A stretch of DNA of 64,000 nucleotides from Jiangellales bacterium (GTDB lineage: Bacteria > Actinomycetota > Actinomycetes > Jiangellales > Jiangellaceae). The stretch lies in NCBI GenBank assembly GCA_030447955.1, contig JAUJNY010000005.1, positions 140,455 through 204,454 on the forward strand. Reading direction: 5' to 3'. Positions 8,437 through 19,797 of the stretch are shown here, piece after piece (the first letter of the stretch is position 1; each line of letters begins with the position of its first letter). Made by a program: the position numbers and the translations under genes. The notes beneath the pieces are model-generated. The model made no database searches, was not told where the DNA came from, and was given only the letters and a program-made list of their open reading frames with translations.

Positions 8437-9215
8437 GGGGTGCCTGTGCCGGCTGCGCCGGCCGGATGTTCCGCCGAGGATGCCGGCTCCCGCCGATAAC
8501 GCAGGAAGAGGAAACCGTCGTCCTCGAGGACGTGGACGAGCTGCAGCCGGGCAGGGGGATCGAGCAGGGCACCGTCCAGGACTCGGATCGCAATCCCGGC
8601 AAGAAGCAGCGGGGAGACTGTCAGGGACAGCTCATCGAGCCGTCCGGCGGCGGCCAGCTGCGCCAGCAGGCTCGGGCCGCCCTCACAGCTGACGCGGCGC
8701 AGGCCGCGGTCGGCGAGCCGGTCGAGAGCCGCCGGCAAGTCGACGTCGCGGTCCCCGACGCTGATGACCTCCGCCCGGTCCTCGAGCGCCGCGACCCGCT
8801 CGGCCGGCGCAGCCGCGCAGGTGATCACCAGCGGACGGGTGAGGTTATCGGTGAACAACGGCCCGGTCGGGTCAAGCGCGCAACTGCGGGTGACCACTGC
8901 GATGGGCGGGGCATCGGCCAGCCCGCGGGTCCGGCGCCACGCGCGCCGCTGCTCGGACGGTCGGTCGCCGCCGTAGCGCTCCACCCGGACGGTGCTCGCA
9001 CCGACGAGGAGGACGTCGGCGTGCGCGCGCAGTCGGGCGAACAGCTCGACGTCGGCCGGCCCCGCCAGCCCGCCGGCGCGGCCGCCGGCCTGCGCCGCTC
9101 CGTCCGCACTGGCGATCATGACACCGCGGACATGCTGGCGGCCGGGATCCTCGACCCAGTAGGCGGCGTCCAGGTCGACGTCGTCGCTGGCGGGCAGGGG
9201 CAGCAGGCGGCGCAT
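8433..9215 (-). CDS. RibD C-terminal-type (pyrimidine/dihydrofolate reductase fold) protein
   Basis: About 260 aa from the likely start MRRLLPLPASDDVDLDAAYW at 9215; an upstream in-frame start at 9278 would add an atypical Arg-rich tail. It has a single RibD-C domain: RGVMIASADGAAQ, then LFARLRAHADVLLVGASTVR, VSCEGGPSLLAQLAAAGRLD and ELSLTVSPLLLAG. These are the NADPH- and substrate-binding blocks of the RibD reductase/DHFR-like fold, but no deaminase domain is attached. Standalone homologs such as M. tuberculosis Rv2671 are reported to have dihydrofolate reductase activity. Overlap with the FolP-like gene suggests a pterin or folate reductase rather than riboflavin synthesis (inference). Confidence 0.8.
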   Translation of the reverse strand: MRRLLPLPASDDVDLDAAYWVEDPGRQHVRGVMIASADGAAQAGGRAGGLAGPADVELFARLRAHADVLLVGASTVRVERYGGDRPSEQRRAWRRTRGLADAPPIAVVTRSCALDPTGPLFTDNLTRPLVITCAAAPAERVAALEDRAEVISVGDRDVDLPAALDRLADRGLRRVSCEGGPSLLAQLAAAGRLDELSLTVSPLLLAGIAIRVLDGALLDPPARLQLVHVLEDDGFLFLRYRREPASSAEHPAGAAGTGTP

Positions 9216-9305
9216 GTTGGACCTACGAGGATCCGAGCCCGAACAGCGGCGCTCCCGCATCGGTCCGCTGCCTGACATCGGCGACGGCCGGGAGGCGTAC
9301 CGGGG

Positions 9306-10025
9306 TCACGCTCGGCCGTAGACGGGAACAGCCGCGCCGCTGATGGGAGCGGACTCGTGGGAGGTGAGGAAGCGCACGACCGTGGCGATGTGCTCCGGTG
9401 ACACCCACCGGGAGAAGTCGGCGTCCGGCATGGAGCGCCGGTTGGCGGGGGTGTCGATGACGCTGGGGAGGACGGCGTTGCAACGCACGCCGGCGTCGCC
9501 GTACTCGGTGTCGAGCGCCTGGATGAACGCCAGCACGGCCGCCTTGGCGGTGATGTATCCGGCTGCCCCAGGGAACGGCCGGAGGGCGGCGCGGGCGGAC
9601 ACCCCGACGAAGGTGCCGCCGTCGGCGTCGACCAGGCGCGGCATCGCGGCACGGGCCAGCAAGAACCCGGGTCGCAGGTTGAGACGCAGCATCGCATCGA
9701 ACGCATCCGGGTCGGTCTCGTGAACTTTCGTGCCGGCCGCGTAACCGCCGACGAGGTTCACCACCGCACCGAGGCTGGGGACGCCGGCAACCGCCCGCTC
9801 GACCGATACCGGGTCGGTCAGGTCAGCCTCCACCAGAGTGAGCCCGCTCGAATCGGCGAAGTCGTCTCGCACCCGGTCGCGTTCCTCCTCGGACCGCCAG
9901 GTGGCAACCACGGGGCGTCCGGCCTCGAGCATGGCCTGGAGGACCGCTGTACCGAGTGCTCCGGTGCCACCGGCCACGAGCACGGCGGTCTGAGCGGGTG
10001 CGGAGGTGTCATGCGGGTCGGCCAT
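9306..10025 (-). CDS. Short-chain dehydrogenase resembling dihydropteridine reductase (QDPR)
   Basis: A 239-aa SDR. The ATG at 10025 has RBS GGAGG six bases upstream; an in-frame extension to 10250 lacks domain content. The nucleotide-binding motif is AGGTGALGTAV (about 18-28). The active site is S143 with Y157-x3-K161 (GYITAKAAV). The segment AVLPSVIDTPANRRSMPDADF (about 184-204) and the VGG in place of NAG closely match dihydropteridine reductase of the animal QDPR type. Typical role: NAD(P)H-dependent reduction of quinonoid dihydropterins. It sits between folE and the RibD-like/FolP-like pair, which supports a pterin substrate. Confidence 0.75.
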   Translation of the reverse strand: MADPHDTSAPAQTAVLVAGGTGALGTAVLQAMLEAGRPVVATWRSEEERDRVRDDFADSSGLTLVEADLTDPVSVERAVAGVPSLGAVVNLVGGYAAGTKVHETDPDAFDAMLRLNLRPGFLLARAAMPRLVDADGGTFVGVSARAALRPFPGAAGYITAKAAVLAFIQALDTEYGDAGVRCNAVLPSVIDTPANRRSMPDADFSRWVSPEHIATVVRFLTSHESAPISGAAVPVYGRA

Positions 10026-10048
10026 GTGTTCCTCCGCTGGATGGCGCG

Positions 10049-10321
10049 TCAGGACGAGCCGACCTTCGTGGTGCCGAACATGAGCACGCGGCGCCGGACG
10101 TCGTAGTAGACGGTCGACGCTGAGGAGAGCAGGTCCTGCAGGTTGTCCGCGTCCTCCCCGCTCACGGTGAGCACCTCCTCCCAGGCACCCTGGTCGAGCA
10201 CGAGCTGCAGGGTCCAGGTGCCGGGCTGGCCCGGCTCGCCGGCCACCCACGAGAGCTGGTAATGGCTCAGCTGGCGGACAGGGACACTGTCATCGGTCAC
10301 GGGCTGCGCGACATCAGTCAC
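10049..10321 (-). CDS. Conserved-looking 90-aa protein of unknown function
   Basis: GTG start at 10321 with a good RBS (AAGGAG, nine bases upstream). The product is acidic, begins VTDVAQPVTDDSVP and has aromatic beta-strand-like stretches (LSHYQLSWVAGEPG, GTWTLQLVLDQGAW, TVYYDVRRRVLMFG). There is no signal peptide, membrane helix or Cys. I do not recognise a family. It lies 23 bp upstream of the QDPR-like SDR and 96 bp after folE on the same strand, so it is probably co-transcribed with the pterin genes. Confidence 0.65.
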   Translation of the reverse strand: MTDVAQPVTDDSVPVRQLSHYQLSWVAGEPGQPGTWTLQLVLDQGAWEEVLTVSGEDADNLQDLLSSASTVYYDVRRRVLMFGTTKVGSS

Positions 10322-10417
10322 GGTCGTCTCCTTGCGTTTGTCGGGATGGGTTGACGGGCTCCGGACATGGCGGGGGCTGCCCGCATGCCCGAAAATTAGC
10401 TGGCCGGCCGGTCGCGG

Positions 10418-11086
10418 TCACCGGCGCGTGGTGAGGGCGAGGAACTCCTGGCGGGTACGGGCGTCGTCACGCAGCAGGCCGTGCAGGGCGGAGGTGACGG
10501 TACGGCTGCCTCCGGCTCGGGCGCCGCGCAGCGTCATGCACTGGTGCTCTGCCTCCACGACCACGCCGACGCCGCGCGGCTGCAGCTGCTCGTACAGCCA
10601 GCTCGCGACCTGATGGGTGAGGCGTTCCTGCACCTGCAGCCGGCGCGCGAACAGCTCGACGATCCGGGCGAGCTTGGACAACCCGACGATCCGTTCGCCC
10701 GGCAGGTACCCGACGTGGGCCACGCCGGAGAACGGCAGCAGGTGGTGCTGGCACAGCGAGGTGAACGGGATGTCACGGGCCAGCACGAGCTCGTCATACC
10801 CCTCCTCGTTCGGAAAGGTGGTGAGGGTGAACGGCGTCGCCGTGAGCAGCTCGGCGAAGGCGGCGGCGACCCGCTGCGGTGTCCGCGCCAGGTGCTCGGA
10901 CCGCGGGTCCTGTCCCAGCGCGGTCAGCAGGTCTGCAACGGCTCGCGCGGCCGCGACCAGGTCGAACGGTGTCTCGTCGGGGACCAGGTGCAACCGCGGC
11001 AGTCCGGCGCGCTCGAGCGCCTCGCCGTCGCTGTCGTCGCCGATGACGCTCGTCGTGACGGCGATCGGCTGGATTGCGGCGGTCAT
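10418..11086 (-). CDS. folE: GTP cyclohydrolase I
   Basis: A 222-aa enzyme converting GTP to 7,8-dihydroneopterin triphosphate, the first step of folate and biopterin-type synthesis. Zinc ligands are C112 and C183, with H114/H115 in FTSLCQHHLLPFSGVAHVGY. Other family blocks are RIVGLSKLARIVELFARR, QERLTHQVASWL and VVVEAEHQCMTLRG. About 40 N-terminal residues before the core are poorly conserved. Its ATG (1086 relative to 11000) overlaps the stop of the DUF2231 gene (ATGA, 11086-11083), so translation is coupled. This is not the housekeeping folate cluster with folK/folB; its neighbours are reductases and a FolP-like protein. Confidence 0.95.
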   Translation of the reverse strand: MTAAIQPIAVTTSVIGDDSDGEALERAGLPRLHLVPDETPFDLVAAARAVADLLTALGQDPRSEHLARTPQRVAAAFAELLTATPFTLTTFPNEEGYDELVLARDIPFTSLCQHHLLPFSGVAHVGYLPGERIVGLSKLARIVELFARRLQVQERLTHQVASWLYEQLQPRGVGVVVEAEHQCMTLRGARAGGSRTVTSALHGLLRDDARTRQEFLALTTRR

Positions 11087-11709
11087 GGCTTACTCCGCGC
11101 GGAATCGTCGCTGGCGGGGACCGCGTCGGTGGTGTCGGCGGGCGCGTTCTGGCCCGGGAGCAGGTCACGCTCATTGGGGTGCCACACCGGGGAGTCGACA
11201 GCGGTCTCGACGTTGAACCCGTAGTCGTAGACGAGGGAGCCGCCGTAGCCGGCGCCGGTGCTGACCAGCACGGCGATGACCACCGAGAGCGCGGCTAGCG
11301 GCAGCGGAGACGACAGCCGGTCGTGCAGGGTGAGGCGCGCCGCGATGTCGACCAGCGCCAGCACCGTCACCACGATCATGATGAGGGCGTGGGTGTTGAT
11401 GGTGCGGCGCGCCTGGGTCCCCGGTGTGCTGGAGCGGTGCCAGTCGGCCCACCCGGTCAGCGCGGCCAGCAGGGACACCGCGGCGCCGCCGAGGAACACC
11501 CAGCTGGCCGCGTGGAACAGTTCCGTACCCAGCCGGGGGTTACCGCTGTGCAGCACCACGCTGAGCACGTCGAACACCGCGGCGAACACGTACGCCGCGA
11601 CGGGGAAGTCAGTCAGTGGCGGGTGGAAGGGCTTTCCGGCGAACCCGCGCAGCCCGTGGAAGGTGCGGCCCTTGACCGTCATGGCCGGCACCACGCTGAA
11701 GTGCCGCAT
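11083..11709 (-). CDS. DUF2231-type integral membrane protein
   Basis: A 208-aa protein. The ATG at 11709 has RBS GGAGG seven bases upstream. Four hydrophobic helices are visible: FPVAAYVFAAVFDVLSVVL, WVFLGGAAVSLLAALTGWA, LIMIVVTVLALVDIAA and LAALSVVIAVLVSTGAGYGG. A signature KPFHPPLTDFPVA opens the domain, as in the DUF2231 family of unknown function. The C-terminal tail is hydrophilic. It is first in the minus-strand pterin run, stop-start coupled to folE, and faces the HTH regulator at 11818. A sigma-70-like promoter lies upstream. Confidence 0.8.
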   Translation of the reverse strand: MRHFSVVPAMTVKGRTFHGLRGFAGKPFHPPLTDFPVAAYVFAAVFDVLSVVLHSGNPRLGTELFHAASWVFLGGAAVSLLAALTGWADWHRSSTPGTQARRTINTHALIMIVVTVLALVDIAARLTLHDRLSSPLPLAALSVVIAVLVSTGAGYGGSLVYDYGFNVETAVDSPVWHPNERDLLPGQNAPADTTDAVPASDDSARSKP

Positions 11710-11753
11710 CGGATCCTCCGGGATCATGGACGGTGTTTCGACAACGGACGCTA

Positions 11754-11781
11754 GCGTTACGGCTGCGGGCGAGCATGTCAA
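11754..11781 (-). promoter_or_regulatory. Putative sigma-70-type promoter for the DUF2231-folE run
   Basis: On the minus strand a perfect -35 TTGACA (11781-11776) is followed after 16 bp by TAACGC (11759-11754). This would start transcription about 38 bp upstream of the DUF2231 ATG. It lies in the gap shared with the divergent HTH regulator, which could therefore repress it. Only the sequence match supports it. Confidence 0.5.
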
Positions 11782-11817
11782 GGACTTCCGCAAACGAATG
11801 TTGGCAGAAGGATGCCG

Positions 11818-12564
11818 ATGGGGGACAGTGGGGGCGTGAACAACGCGACGGACCAGTGGGCGCTCATAGCCGCGCTGAGCGAGCCGCAACGCCGTGCCGT
11901 CTACGACGCGGTGTGCCAACACGCGCGCCCGGTGACGCGAGAAGAGGTTGGTGATGCGGTCGGGATCTCCCGCTCGCTCGCGGCGTTCCACCTCGACAAG
12001 CTGGTCGACGTCGGATTGCTCGAAGCGGACGCGAAAGCATCAGCTGGCCGGCCGCTGCGCAAGATCGGGCGGCCAGCGAAGCGGTACCAGCGCTCGGCCC
12101 TCCAGGTCGACCTGACGTTGCCGACCCGCCGGTACGGCCTAGCCGGCCGGATCCTCGCCGCGGCCCTCGCCGCGGCTGAGCACGGAGAGCCCCCGGTGGA
12201 AGCGGCGAGGCGGATCGCGCACGAGCAGGGACGTGACCTCGCGCGCCGAACTGCGGCAGAGGCCTCAGGGTCGGCCACCGCCGAGCCGCTCGCCGCGGCG
12301 CAGCAGAGCCTGCAGCGACTCGGCTACGCCCCTGCACAAGAGGCAAACCGGCTGACCCTGGGCAACTGCCCGTTCCACGCGATCGTCCAGGTCGCCCCCC
12401 AAGTGACCTGCGGGCTCAACCTCGCGTTCATCGATGGGCTCCTGGTCGGGCTCGGTGTCGACGCCGACGTCACCGCTGCGTTGGAGCCAGCGGTCGATGC
12501 CTGTTGCGTCACGCTTGCGCGGCAGGAGTCGAGTCCGGCCGAGGGTGACCGCGTCAGCGGTTGA
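11818..12564 (+). CDS. HTH transcriptional regulator with Cys-rich C-terminal domain (SufR-like)
   Basis: About 248 aa. A winged-helix DNA-binding domain lies at about 15-80 (LSEPQRRAVYDAV, TREEVGDAVGISRSLAAFHL, LDKLVDVGLLEA). The C-terminus carries LGNCPFHAI, QVTCGLNLAFIDGLL and DACCVTLARQ, four cysteines spaced as in iron-sulfur regulators such as SufR; cluster binding is inference. The start at 11818 has AGAAGG at a sensible distance; an ATG at 11812 abuts that RBS, and a GTG at 11836 is also possible. It is divergent from the DUF2231-folE run and is its likely regulator. Its end overlaps the convergent L,D-transpeptidase-like gene by 11 bp. Confidence 0.8.
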   Translation: MGDSGGVNNATDQWALIAALSEPQRRAVYDAVCQHARPVTREEVGDAVGISRSLAAFHLDKLVDVGLLEADAKASAGRPLRKIGRPAKRYQRSALQVDLTLPTRRYGLAGRILAAALAAAEHGEPPVEAARRIAHEQGRDLARRTAAEASGSATAEPLAAAQQSLQRLGYAPAQEANRLTLGNCPFHAIVQVAPQVTCGLNLAFIDGLLVGLGVDADVTAALEPAVDACCVTLARQESSPAEGDRVSG

Positions 12565-13324
12565 GCAGGACCCGGGGGTTGGCCGCCGGGTCGAGCCAGC
12601 GCAGCAGCCACCACGCCTTCGCTGGGCGAACTGCCACGCAGCCCAGCGTGGGCTCGAACGGGTGCCCCGGGACGATGGTGTGCAGGAAGATCCCGCTGCC
12701 GCGGCCCTGCACCGGCGCCGGCCCGACCCCCGGCTCCAGCCGACCGTGGTTGTAGTCGATCCAGAAGCCGTAGCGCATCGCCGGGCGGTCGCCGTCGGTG
12801 CGGCCGGCCTCCTCGATCCAAGTGTTGTACAGCTCGCCCGCGTAACCGGTCACCGACGAGGTCGGCTTGCGCTGCCGCCACGGCATCGCCGTGCCGGGGT
12901 TGGCGTCGTCGGTGGAGAACGCGGTGACGATGTCGTACACGCCGTTGGGGGTGTGCCCGTCGCCCTGGCGCTTCTCGCCCTGCGGCGCGAAGCCGTTGTA
13001 GCCGATCTGTCCGCGCACCGCGAACGTGCCGTCGGTGGTCCGGACCCGCTGCCAGGCGCCGGAGCTGTCCCGTTGCCAGCTCTGCACCACCGTGCACCAC
13101 ACCTTCGAGCAGTAGCGGTCGGAACGAATGACCCGCACGGCCTGCTGGATCCGCGCCGGCAGCTCGGTCAGCGCGCTCGGCACGGGTCGGGTCTGCTTGG
13201 CCGGCGTCGCCGCCATACCCGGGCCGAGGGCACCCGCCGGCGTTGCCAGCCCCAGCAGCAGGACCGCAACGACGACGAGCAGGTACGGCGGAACCGCGCC
13301 GCCACGGAGAAGTCTGCGCTGCAT
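12554..13324 (-). CDS. Secreted L,D-transpeptidase (YkuD)-like protein
   Basis: About 256 aa with an N-terminal signal/anchor segment (YLLVVVAVLLLGLATPAGA, about 12-30). The catalytic region near the end reads GIFLHTIVPGHPFEPTLGCV followed by AVRPA. This is the H...(S/T)xGC(V/R) signature of L,D-transpeptidases, with the nucleophilic Cys in TLGCVAV. Such enzymes form 3-3 peptidoglycan cross-links or attach proteins to it. The start at 13324 has AAGGTGG five bases upstream; an ATG at 13339 directly abuts the stop of the NlpC/P60 gene. The two secreted wall enzymes probably form one operon. Confidence 0.78.
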   Translation of the reverse strand: MQRRLLRGGAVPPYLLVVVAVLLLGLATPAGALGPGMAATPAKQTRPVPSALTELPARIQQAVRVIRSDRYCSKVWCTVVQSWQRDSSGAWQRVRTTDGTFAVRGQIGYNGFAPQGEKRQGDGHTPNGVYDIVTAFSTDDANPGTAMPWRQRKPTSSVTGYAGELYNTWIEEAGRTDGDRPAMRYGFWIDYNHGRLEPGVGPAPVQGRGSGIFLHTIVPGHPFEPTLGCVAVRPAKAWWLLRWLDPAANPRVLLNR

Positions 13325-13339
13325 GTCAGCCACCTTCAT

Positions 13340-14224
13340 TCAGTCAGCACTCAGGTTGCGCGGGAACGGCCGGACGACGGTCGGCATCACGGTCTTGCCG
13401 GGACGCACGGTCGAGATGCGAGCGACGCGCACCCGGTCGACCGCGGAGACGGCTTCCACGACGCGTCCGCGACCGAGGAAGATCGCGACGTGGCTGACCC
13501 GCCCGGTGTCATCGCTGCGCCAGAAGAGCAGGTCGCCGCGGCGGCGCTCCGACAGCGCCAGGCGCTTGAGCTGCGGGTGCTCGTACAGCTCCAGGCTGGT
13601 GCGGTAGTCGGGAAGCACGTGCGCGTCCACCGAGATCGGCTGCGGGTCCAGGCCGGCCGAGGAGAGCGCCTGCAGCACCAGACCGGAGCAGTCGACCCGG
13701 CGGACGCCGGCACCGCCCCACACGTACTCGTTGCCGCGGTAGCGCAGCGCGTGCTCGATCAGCTGCTCGCGGCGCTGCGGCGCCGTCGCCTCCAGCGGCA
13801 GCGCGACCCGCGCCTGGTAGCGGTCGAGGCAGAAGCTCCGGCCCAGCCGCAGCGCGGCCCAAGTGCGCAGCCCGACGACCCCGTCGGCGGTGAGCCCGTG
13901 GCGGGATTGGAACCGCTTGACCGCCGCCACTGTCGCGGCGTCCATGGTCTCCCAGGAGGACGCCGGCATCCCCAGCCGGCGCTGCACCATCGCCACCTTG
14001 ACGCCGTTGATGCCGGGGGTGAGCCGGACGCACCCCTGCGCGGGGGTGATCCGGTCGACCGGAGCCAGGTAACTCTCACCCGCGGCGCCGGCAGCCGGCG
14101 CCACCGGCGCGAGGAGCGATCCGGCGAGTGCCGCGGACGCGCCCACCAGGGCCAGCCGCCGCAGCGACCCGCGTCGCGGCGACGGCGGTAGCGGCCGGAA
14201 GGTCGCCGGCGTGGTCATCCTCAT
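13340..14224 (-). CDS. Secreted NlpC/P60 endopeptidase with peptidoglycan-binding domain
   Basis: About 294 aa. An N-terminal signal (LRRLALVGASAALAGSLLAP, about 20-40) is followed by a PG_binding_1 repeat (about 60-120: NGVKVAMVQRRLGMPASSW, FQSRHGLTADGVVGLRTW). A C-terminal NlpC/P60 domain follows, with the catalytic Cys in RVDCSGLVLQAL and His in GRVSHVAIFLGRG. It should cleave peptide stems of peptidoglycan outside the membrane. Starts at 14224 (ATG), 14218 (ATG) or 14227 (GTG) are all possible, since no clear RBS decides. It is divergent from the cysteine desulfurase and abuts the L,D-transpeptidase-like gene downstream. Confidence 0.85.
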   Translation of the reverse strand: MRMTTPATFRPLPPSPRRGSLRRLALVGASAALAGSLLAPVAPAAGAAGESYLAPVDRITPAQGCVRLTPGINGVKVAMVQRRLGMPASSWETMDAATVAAVKRFQSRHGLTADGVVGLRTWAALRLGRSFCLDRYQARVALPLEATAPQRREQLIEHALRYRGNEYVWGGAGVRRVDCSGLVLQALSSAGLDPQPISVDAHVLPDYRTSLELYEHPQLKRLALSERRRGDLLFWRSDDTGRVSHVAIFLGRGRVVEAVSAVDRVRVARISTVRPGKTVMPTVVRPFPRNLSAD

Positions 14225-14273
14225 CACCAGGCCATCGGCCGTCGTCGACCGGACCTGAGCGCTGGGGCGTGGA

Positions 14274-14279
14274 TACGCT
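14274..14279 (+). promoter_or_regulatory. -10 hexamer of a probable leaderless transcript (cysteine desulfurase)
   Basis: TACGCT ends 9 nt before the ATG at 14289. The TANNNT spacing places the transcription start at or next to the start codon, and no Shine-Dalgarno is present. One of at least eight such arrangements in the window. Confidence 0.5.
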
Positions 14280-14288
14280 GGTGCGGCC

Positions 14289-15497
14289 ATGAGCGTCCCC
14301 CGTACGTATCTCGACCACGCAGCCACGACGCCGATGCGCGCGGAGGTCCTCGAGGTCGTCACCGCGCGGATGCGGGTGCTGGGCAACGCATCCTCCCTGC
14401 ACGCGTCCGGGCGCGCCGCCCGCCGGGTCGTGGAGGAGTCGCGGGAGGCGCTGGCCGCCGCGCTGGGTGCCCGCCCGAGCGAGGTCGTGTTCACCAGCGG
14501 CGGGACCGAGGCGGACAACCTGGCCGTCAAGGGCCTCTACCGCGCCCGCCAGGCTGCCGACCCGCGCCGGCGCCGGGTGCTCGCCTCCGCGGTCGAGCAC
14601 CACGCCGTGCTCGACCCGGTCAAGTGGCTGGCCGACGCGGAGGAAGCCCAGGTCGAGTGGTTGCCGGTCGACCCCTACGGCCGGGTCGACGTGGCCGCCC
14701 TGCGGGCCAGCCTCGCCGCTGATCCCGGGTCGGTCGCGCTGGTGACAGTGATGTGGGCGAACAACGAGGTCGGCACTGTTCAGCCGCTCAGCGACGTGGT
14801 GAGCGCGGCTCATGAGCACGGGGTGCCGGTGCACTCCGACGCCGTGCAGGCGGTCGGTCAGCTGCCGGTGGACTTCGCGGCCAGTGGCCTGGACGCGATG
14901 ACGGTGAGCGGCCACAAGGTCGGCGGGCCGCTCGGGGTCGGTGCCCTGGTCGTGCGCCGCGAGGTCGAGCTCGTCCCGCTCCTCCACGGTGGGGGTCAGG
15001 AGCGGGACGTGCGCTCCGGCACGCTCGACACACCGGCCATCGCCGGGCTGTCCGCGGCTGTGGTGGCGTCGCAGGAGGAGCAGCCGGAGTCGGGGCAGCG
15101 CCTGGCGGCGCTCCGCGACGACCTCGTCGCCGCCGTGCTCGGCGCCGTCCCCGACGCCGTGCTCAACGGCGACCCGTCGGGCGACCTCCGGCGTCGGCTG
15201 CCCGGCAACGCGCACTTCTCCTTCCCGGGCTGCGAGGGCGACTCGCTGCTGCTGCTCCTGGACGCCCGCGGCATCGAGTGCTCGACCGGCTCGGCCTGCT
15301 CCGCCGGGGTGGCCCAGCCGAGCCACGTCCTTGTCGCGATGGGCGCCGGTCCAGAGCTGGCCCGCGCGTCGTTGCGCTTCTCCCTGGGCCACACGTCGAC
15401 CGTGGCCGATGTCGAAGCGCTGGCGCGGGCCATCGGGCCGGTGGTCGAGCGCGCCCGGCTCGCCGGAGTCGTCAACACCCGCAAGGTGAGCGCCTGA
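14289..15497 (+). CDS. Cysteine desulfurase (IscS/NifS family)
   Basis: A 402-aa PLP enzyme that removes sulfur from cysteine as a persulfide. N-terminal [24 protein letters not shown] (PLP-stacking His), the Schiff-base Lys in [15 protein letters not shown] (about residue 210) and the catalytic Cys in [17 protein letters not shown] (about 337) are all present. It belongs to the iscS-like class by the extended Cys loop. The mnmA start overlaps its stop (TGATG, 15495-15499), so it most likely feeds sulfur to tRNA 2-thiolation. It may also serve Fe-S assembly. Confidence 0.95.
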   Translation: MSVPRTYLDHAATTPMRAEVLEVVTARMRVLGNASSLHASGRAARRVVEESREALAAALGARPSEVVFTSGGTEADNLAVKGLYRARQAADPRRRRVLASAVEHHAVLDPVKWLADAEEAQVEWLPVDPYGRVDVAALRASLAADPGSVALVTVMWANNEVGTVQPLSDVVSAAHEHGVPVHSDAVQAVGQLPVDFAASGLDAMTVSGHKVGGPLGVGALVVRREVELVPLLHGGGQERDVRSGTLDTPAIAGLSAAVVASQEEQPESGQRLAALRDDLVAAVLGAVPDAVLNGDPSGDLRRRLPGNAHFSFPGCEGDSLLLLLDARGIECSTGSACSAGVAQPSHVLVAMGAGPELARASLRFSLGHTSTVADVEALARAIGPVVERARLAGVVNTRKVSA

Positions 15498-16609
15498 TGC
15501 GGGTGCTGGCCGCCATGTCCGGCGGGGTGGACTCGGCGGTGGCCGCCGCGCGCGCAGTCGACGCAGGCCACGACGTGGTCGGCGTCCACCTCGCGCTGGC
15601 CAGCAACCCGGCGTCGTTGCGCAACGGCGCCCGTGGCTGCTGCACCCTGGAGGACGCGCGCGACGCGCGGCGCGCCGCCGACCTGCTCGGGATCCCCTTT
15701 TACGTGTGGGACCTCGCTGAGCGCTTCCGGGCGGACGTGGTCGAGGACTTCGTCGCCGAGTACGCCGCCGGGCGCACCCCCAACCCGTGCCTGCGCTGCA
15801 ACGAGCGGGTCAAGTTCGCCGCGGTCCTCGACCGCGCCGTCGCCCTCGGGTTCGACGCGGTGTGCACCGGCCACTACGCCCGTGTGGTGGACGCGGGCGA
15901 CGGCCGCCGCGAGCTGCACCGCGCCGCCGACCCGGCCAAGGACCAGTCGTACGTGCTGGGCGTGCTCACCGCTGAGCAGCTCCAGCGGGCGCTGTTCCCG
16001 CTGGGGGACACGCTCAAGGGCGACGTCCGGGAGGAGGCGGGACGACGCGGGCTCGCCGTCGCCGGCAAGCCCGACAGCCACGACGTCTGCTTCATCGCCG
16101 ACGGCGACACCGCCGGCTTCCTGCGCCGCAGCCTCGGCGCGGCTCCCGGCGCGATCGTCGACGCGGACGGCACGGTGCTCGGGCGGCACGAGGGCGCCTA
16201 CGCCTACACGGTCGGCCAGCGCCGCGGCCTGGGCCTGGGCCGGCCAGCCAGCGACGGTCGCCCGCGCTACGTGCTGGACGTGTCCCCGGTCGAGCGGCGG
16301 GTCACGGTCGGTCCGGCTGACGCGCTGGACGTACGGGCCGTGCTGGGCGTGCGGCCGCGCTGGTGCGGGCCACCCCTGGGTGGTGAGTTCCACGGGAGCG
16401 CGCAGCTGCGGGCGCACGGCGAGCCGGTGCCCGCTCGGGCCCGCCGTACGGCTGCCGACACGCTCGTGGTCGACCTGCTCCGGCCGGTACGCGGCGTGGC
16501 GCCCGGACAGGCGGTCGTGCTCTACGACGGCACGCGCGTCGTCGGCTCGGCAACCGTCGACCGGGTCGTCCGCGCCAGCAGCGACGTCGCGGAGGCCGGG
16601 CGCCACTAG
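15497..16609 (+). CDS. mnmA: tRNA-specific 2-thiouridylase MnmA
   Basis: A 370-aa ATP-dependent enzyme that thiolates the wobble U34 of tRNA-Lys, -Glu and -Gln. The PP-loop is [15 protein letters not shown] at the N-terminus. The first catalytic Cys is in [15 protein letters not shown] and the second in [16 protein letters not shown]. The central [10 protein letters not shown] block and the C-terminal beta-barrel ([15 protein letters not shown]) are in place. The ATG at 15497 shares a base with the desulfurase stop. The window also holds tRNA-Glu and tRNA-Gln genes, though both have C34. Confidence 0.96.
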   Translation: MRVLAAMSGGVDSAVAAARAVDAGHDVVGVHLALASNPASLRNGARGCCTLEDARDARRAADLLGIPFYVWDLAERFRADVVEDFVAEYAAGRTPNPCLRCNERVKFAAVLDRAVALGFDAVCTGHYARVVDAGDGRRELHRAADPAKDQSYVLGVLTAEQLQRALFPLGDTLKGDVREEAGRRGLAVAGKPDSHDVCFIADGDTAGFLRRSLGAAPGAIVDADGTVLGRHEGAYAYTVGQRRGLGLGRPASDGRPRYVLDVSPVERRVTVGPADALDVRAVLGVRPRWCGPPLGGEFHGSAQLRAHGEPVPARARRTAADTLVVDLLRPVRGVAPGQAVVLYDGTRVVGSATVDRVVRASSDVAEAGRH

Positions 16610-16612
16610 GTT
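16607..16612 (+). promoter_or_regulatory. -10 hexamer of a probable leaderless transcript (MetE-like gene)
   Basis: TAGGTT begins on the mnmA stop codon (TAG) and ends 9 nt before the ATG at 16622. No Shine-Dalgarno lies between them. Confidence 0.45.
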
Positions 16613-16621
16613 GCTCCGGCA

Positions 16622-19755
<3,134 letters not shown>

Positions 19756-19784
19756 CGGGAGAAGGGCATGTCCCGGCGCAGCCG

Positions 19785-19790
19785 TAGCGT
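19785..19790 (+). promoter_or_regulatory. -10 hexamer of a probable leaderless transcript (LLM oxidoreductase)
   Basis: TAGCGT ends 7 nt before the ATG at 19798. It favours that start over an in-frame ATG at 19768, which does have an RBS-like GGGAGAAGG. Confidence 0.45.
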
Positions 19791-19797
19791 GTCGGGT

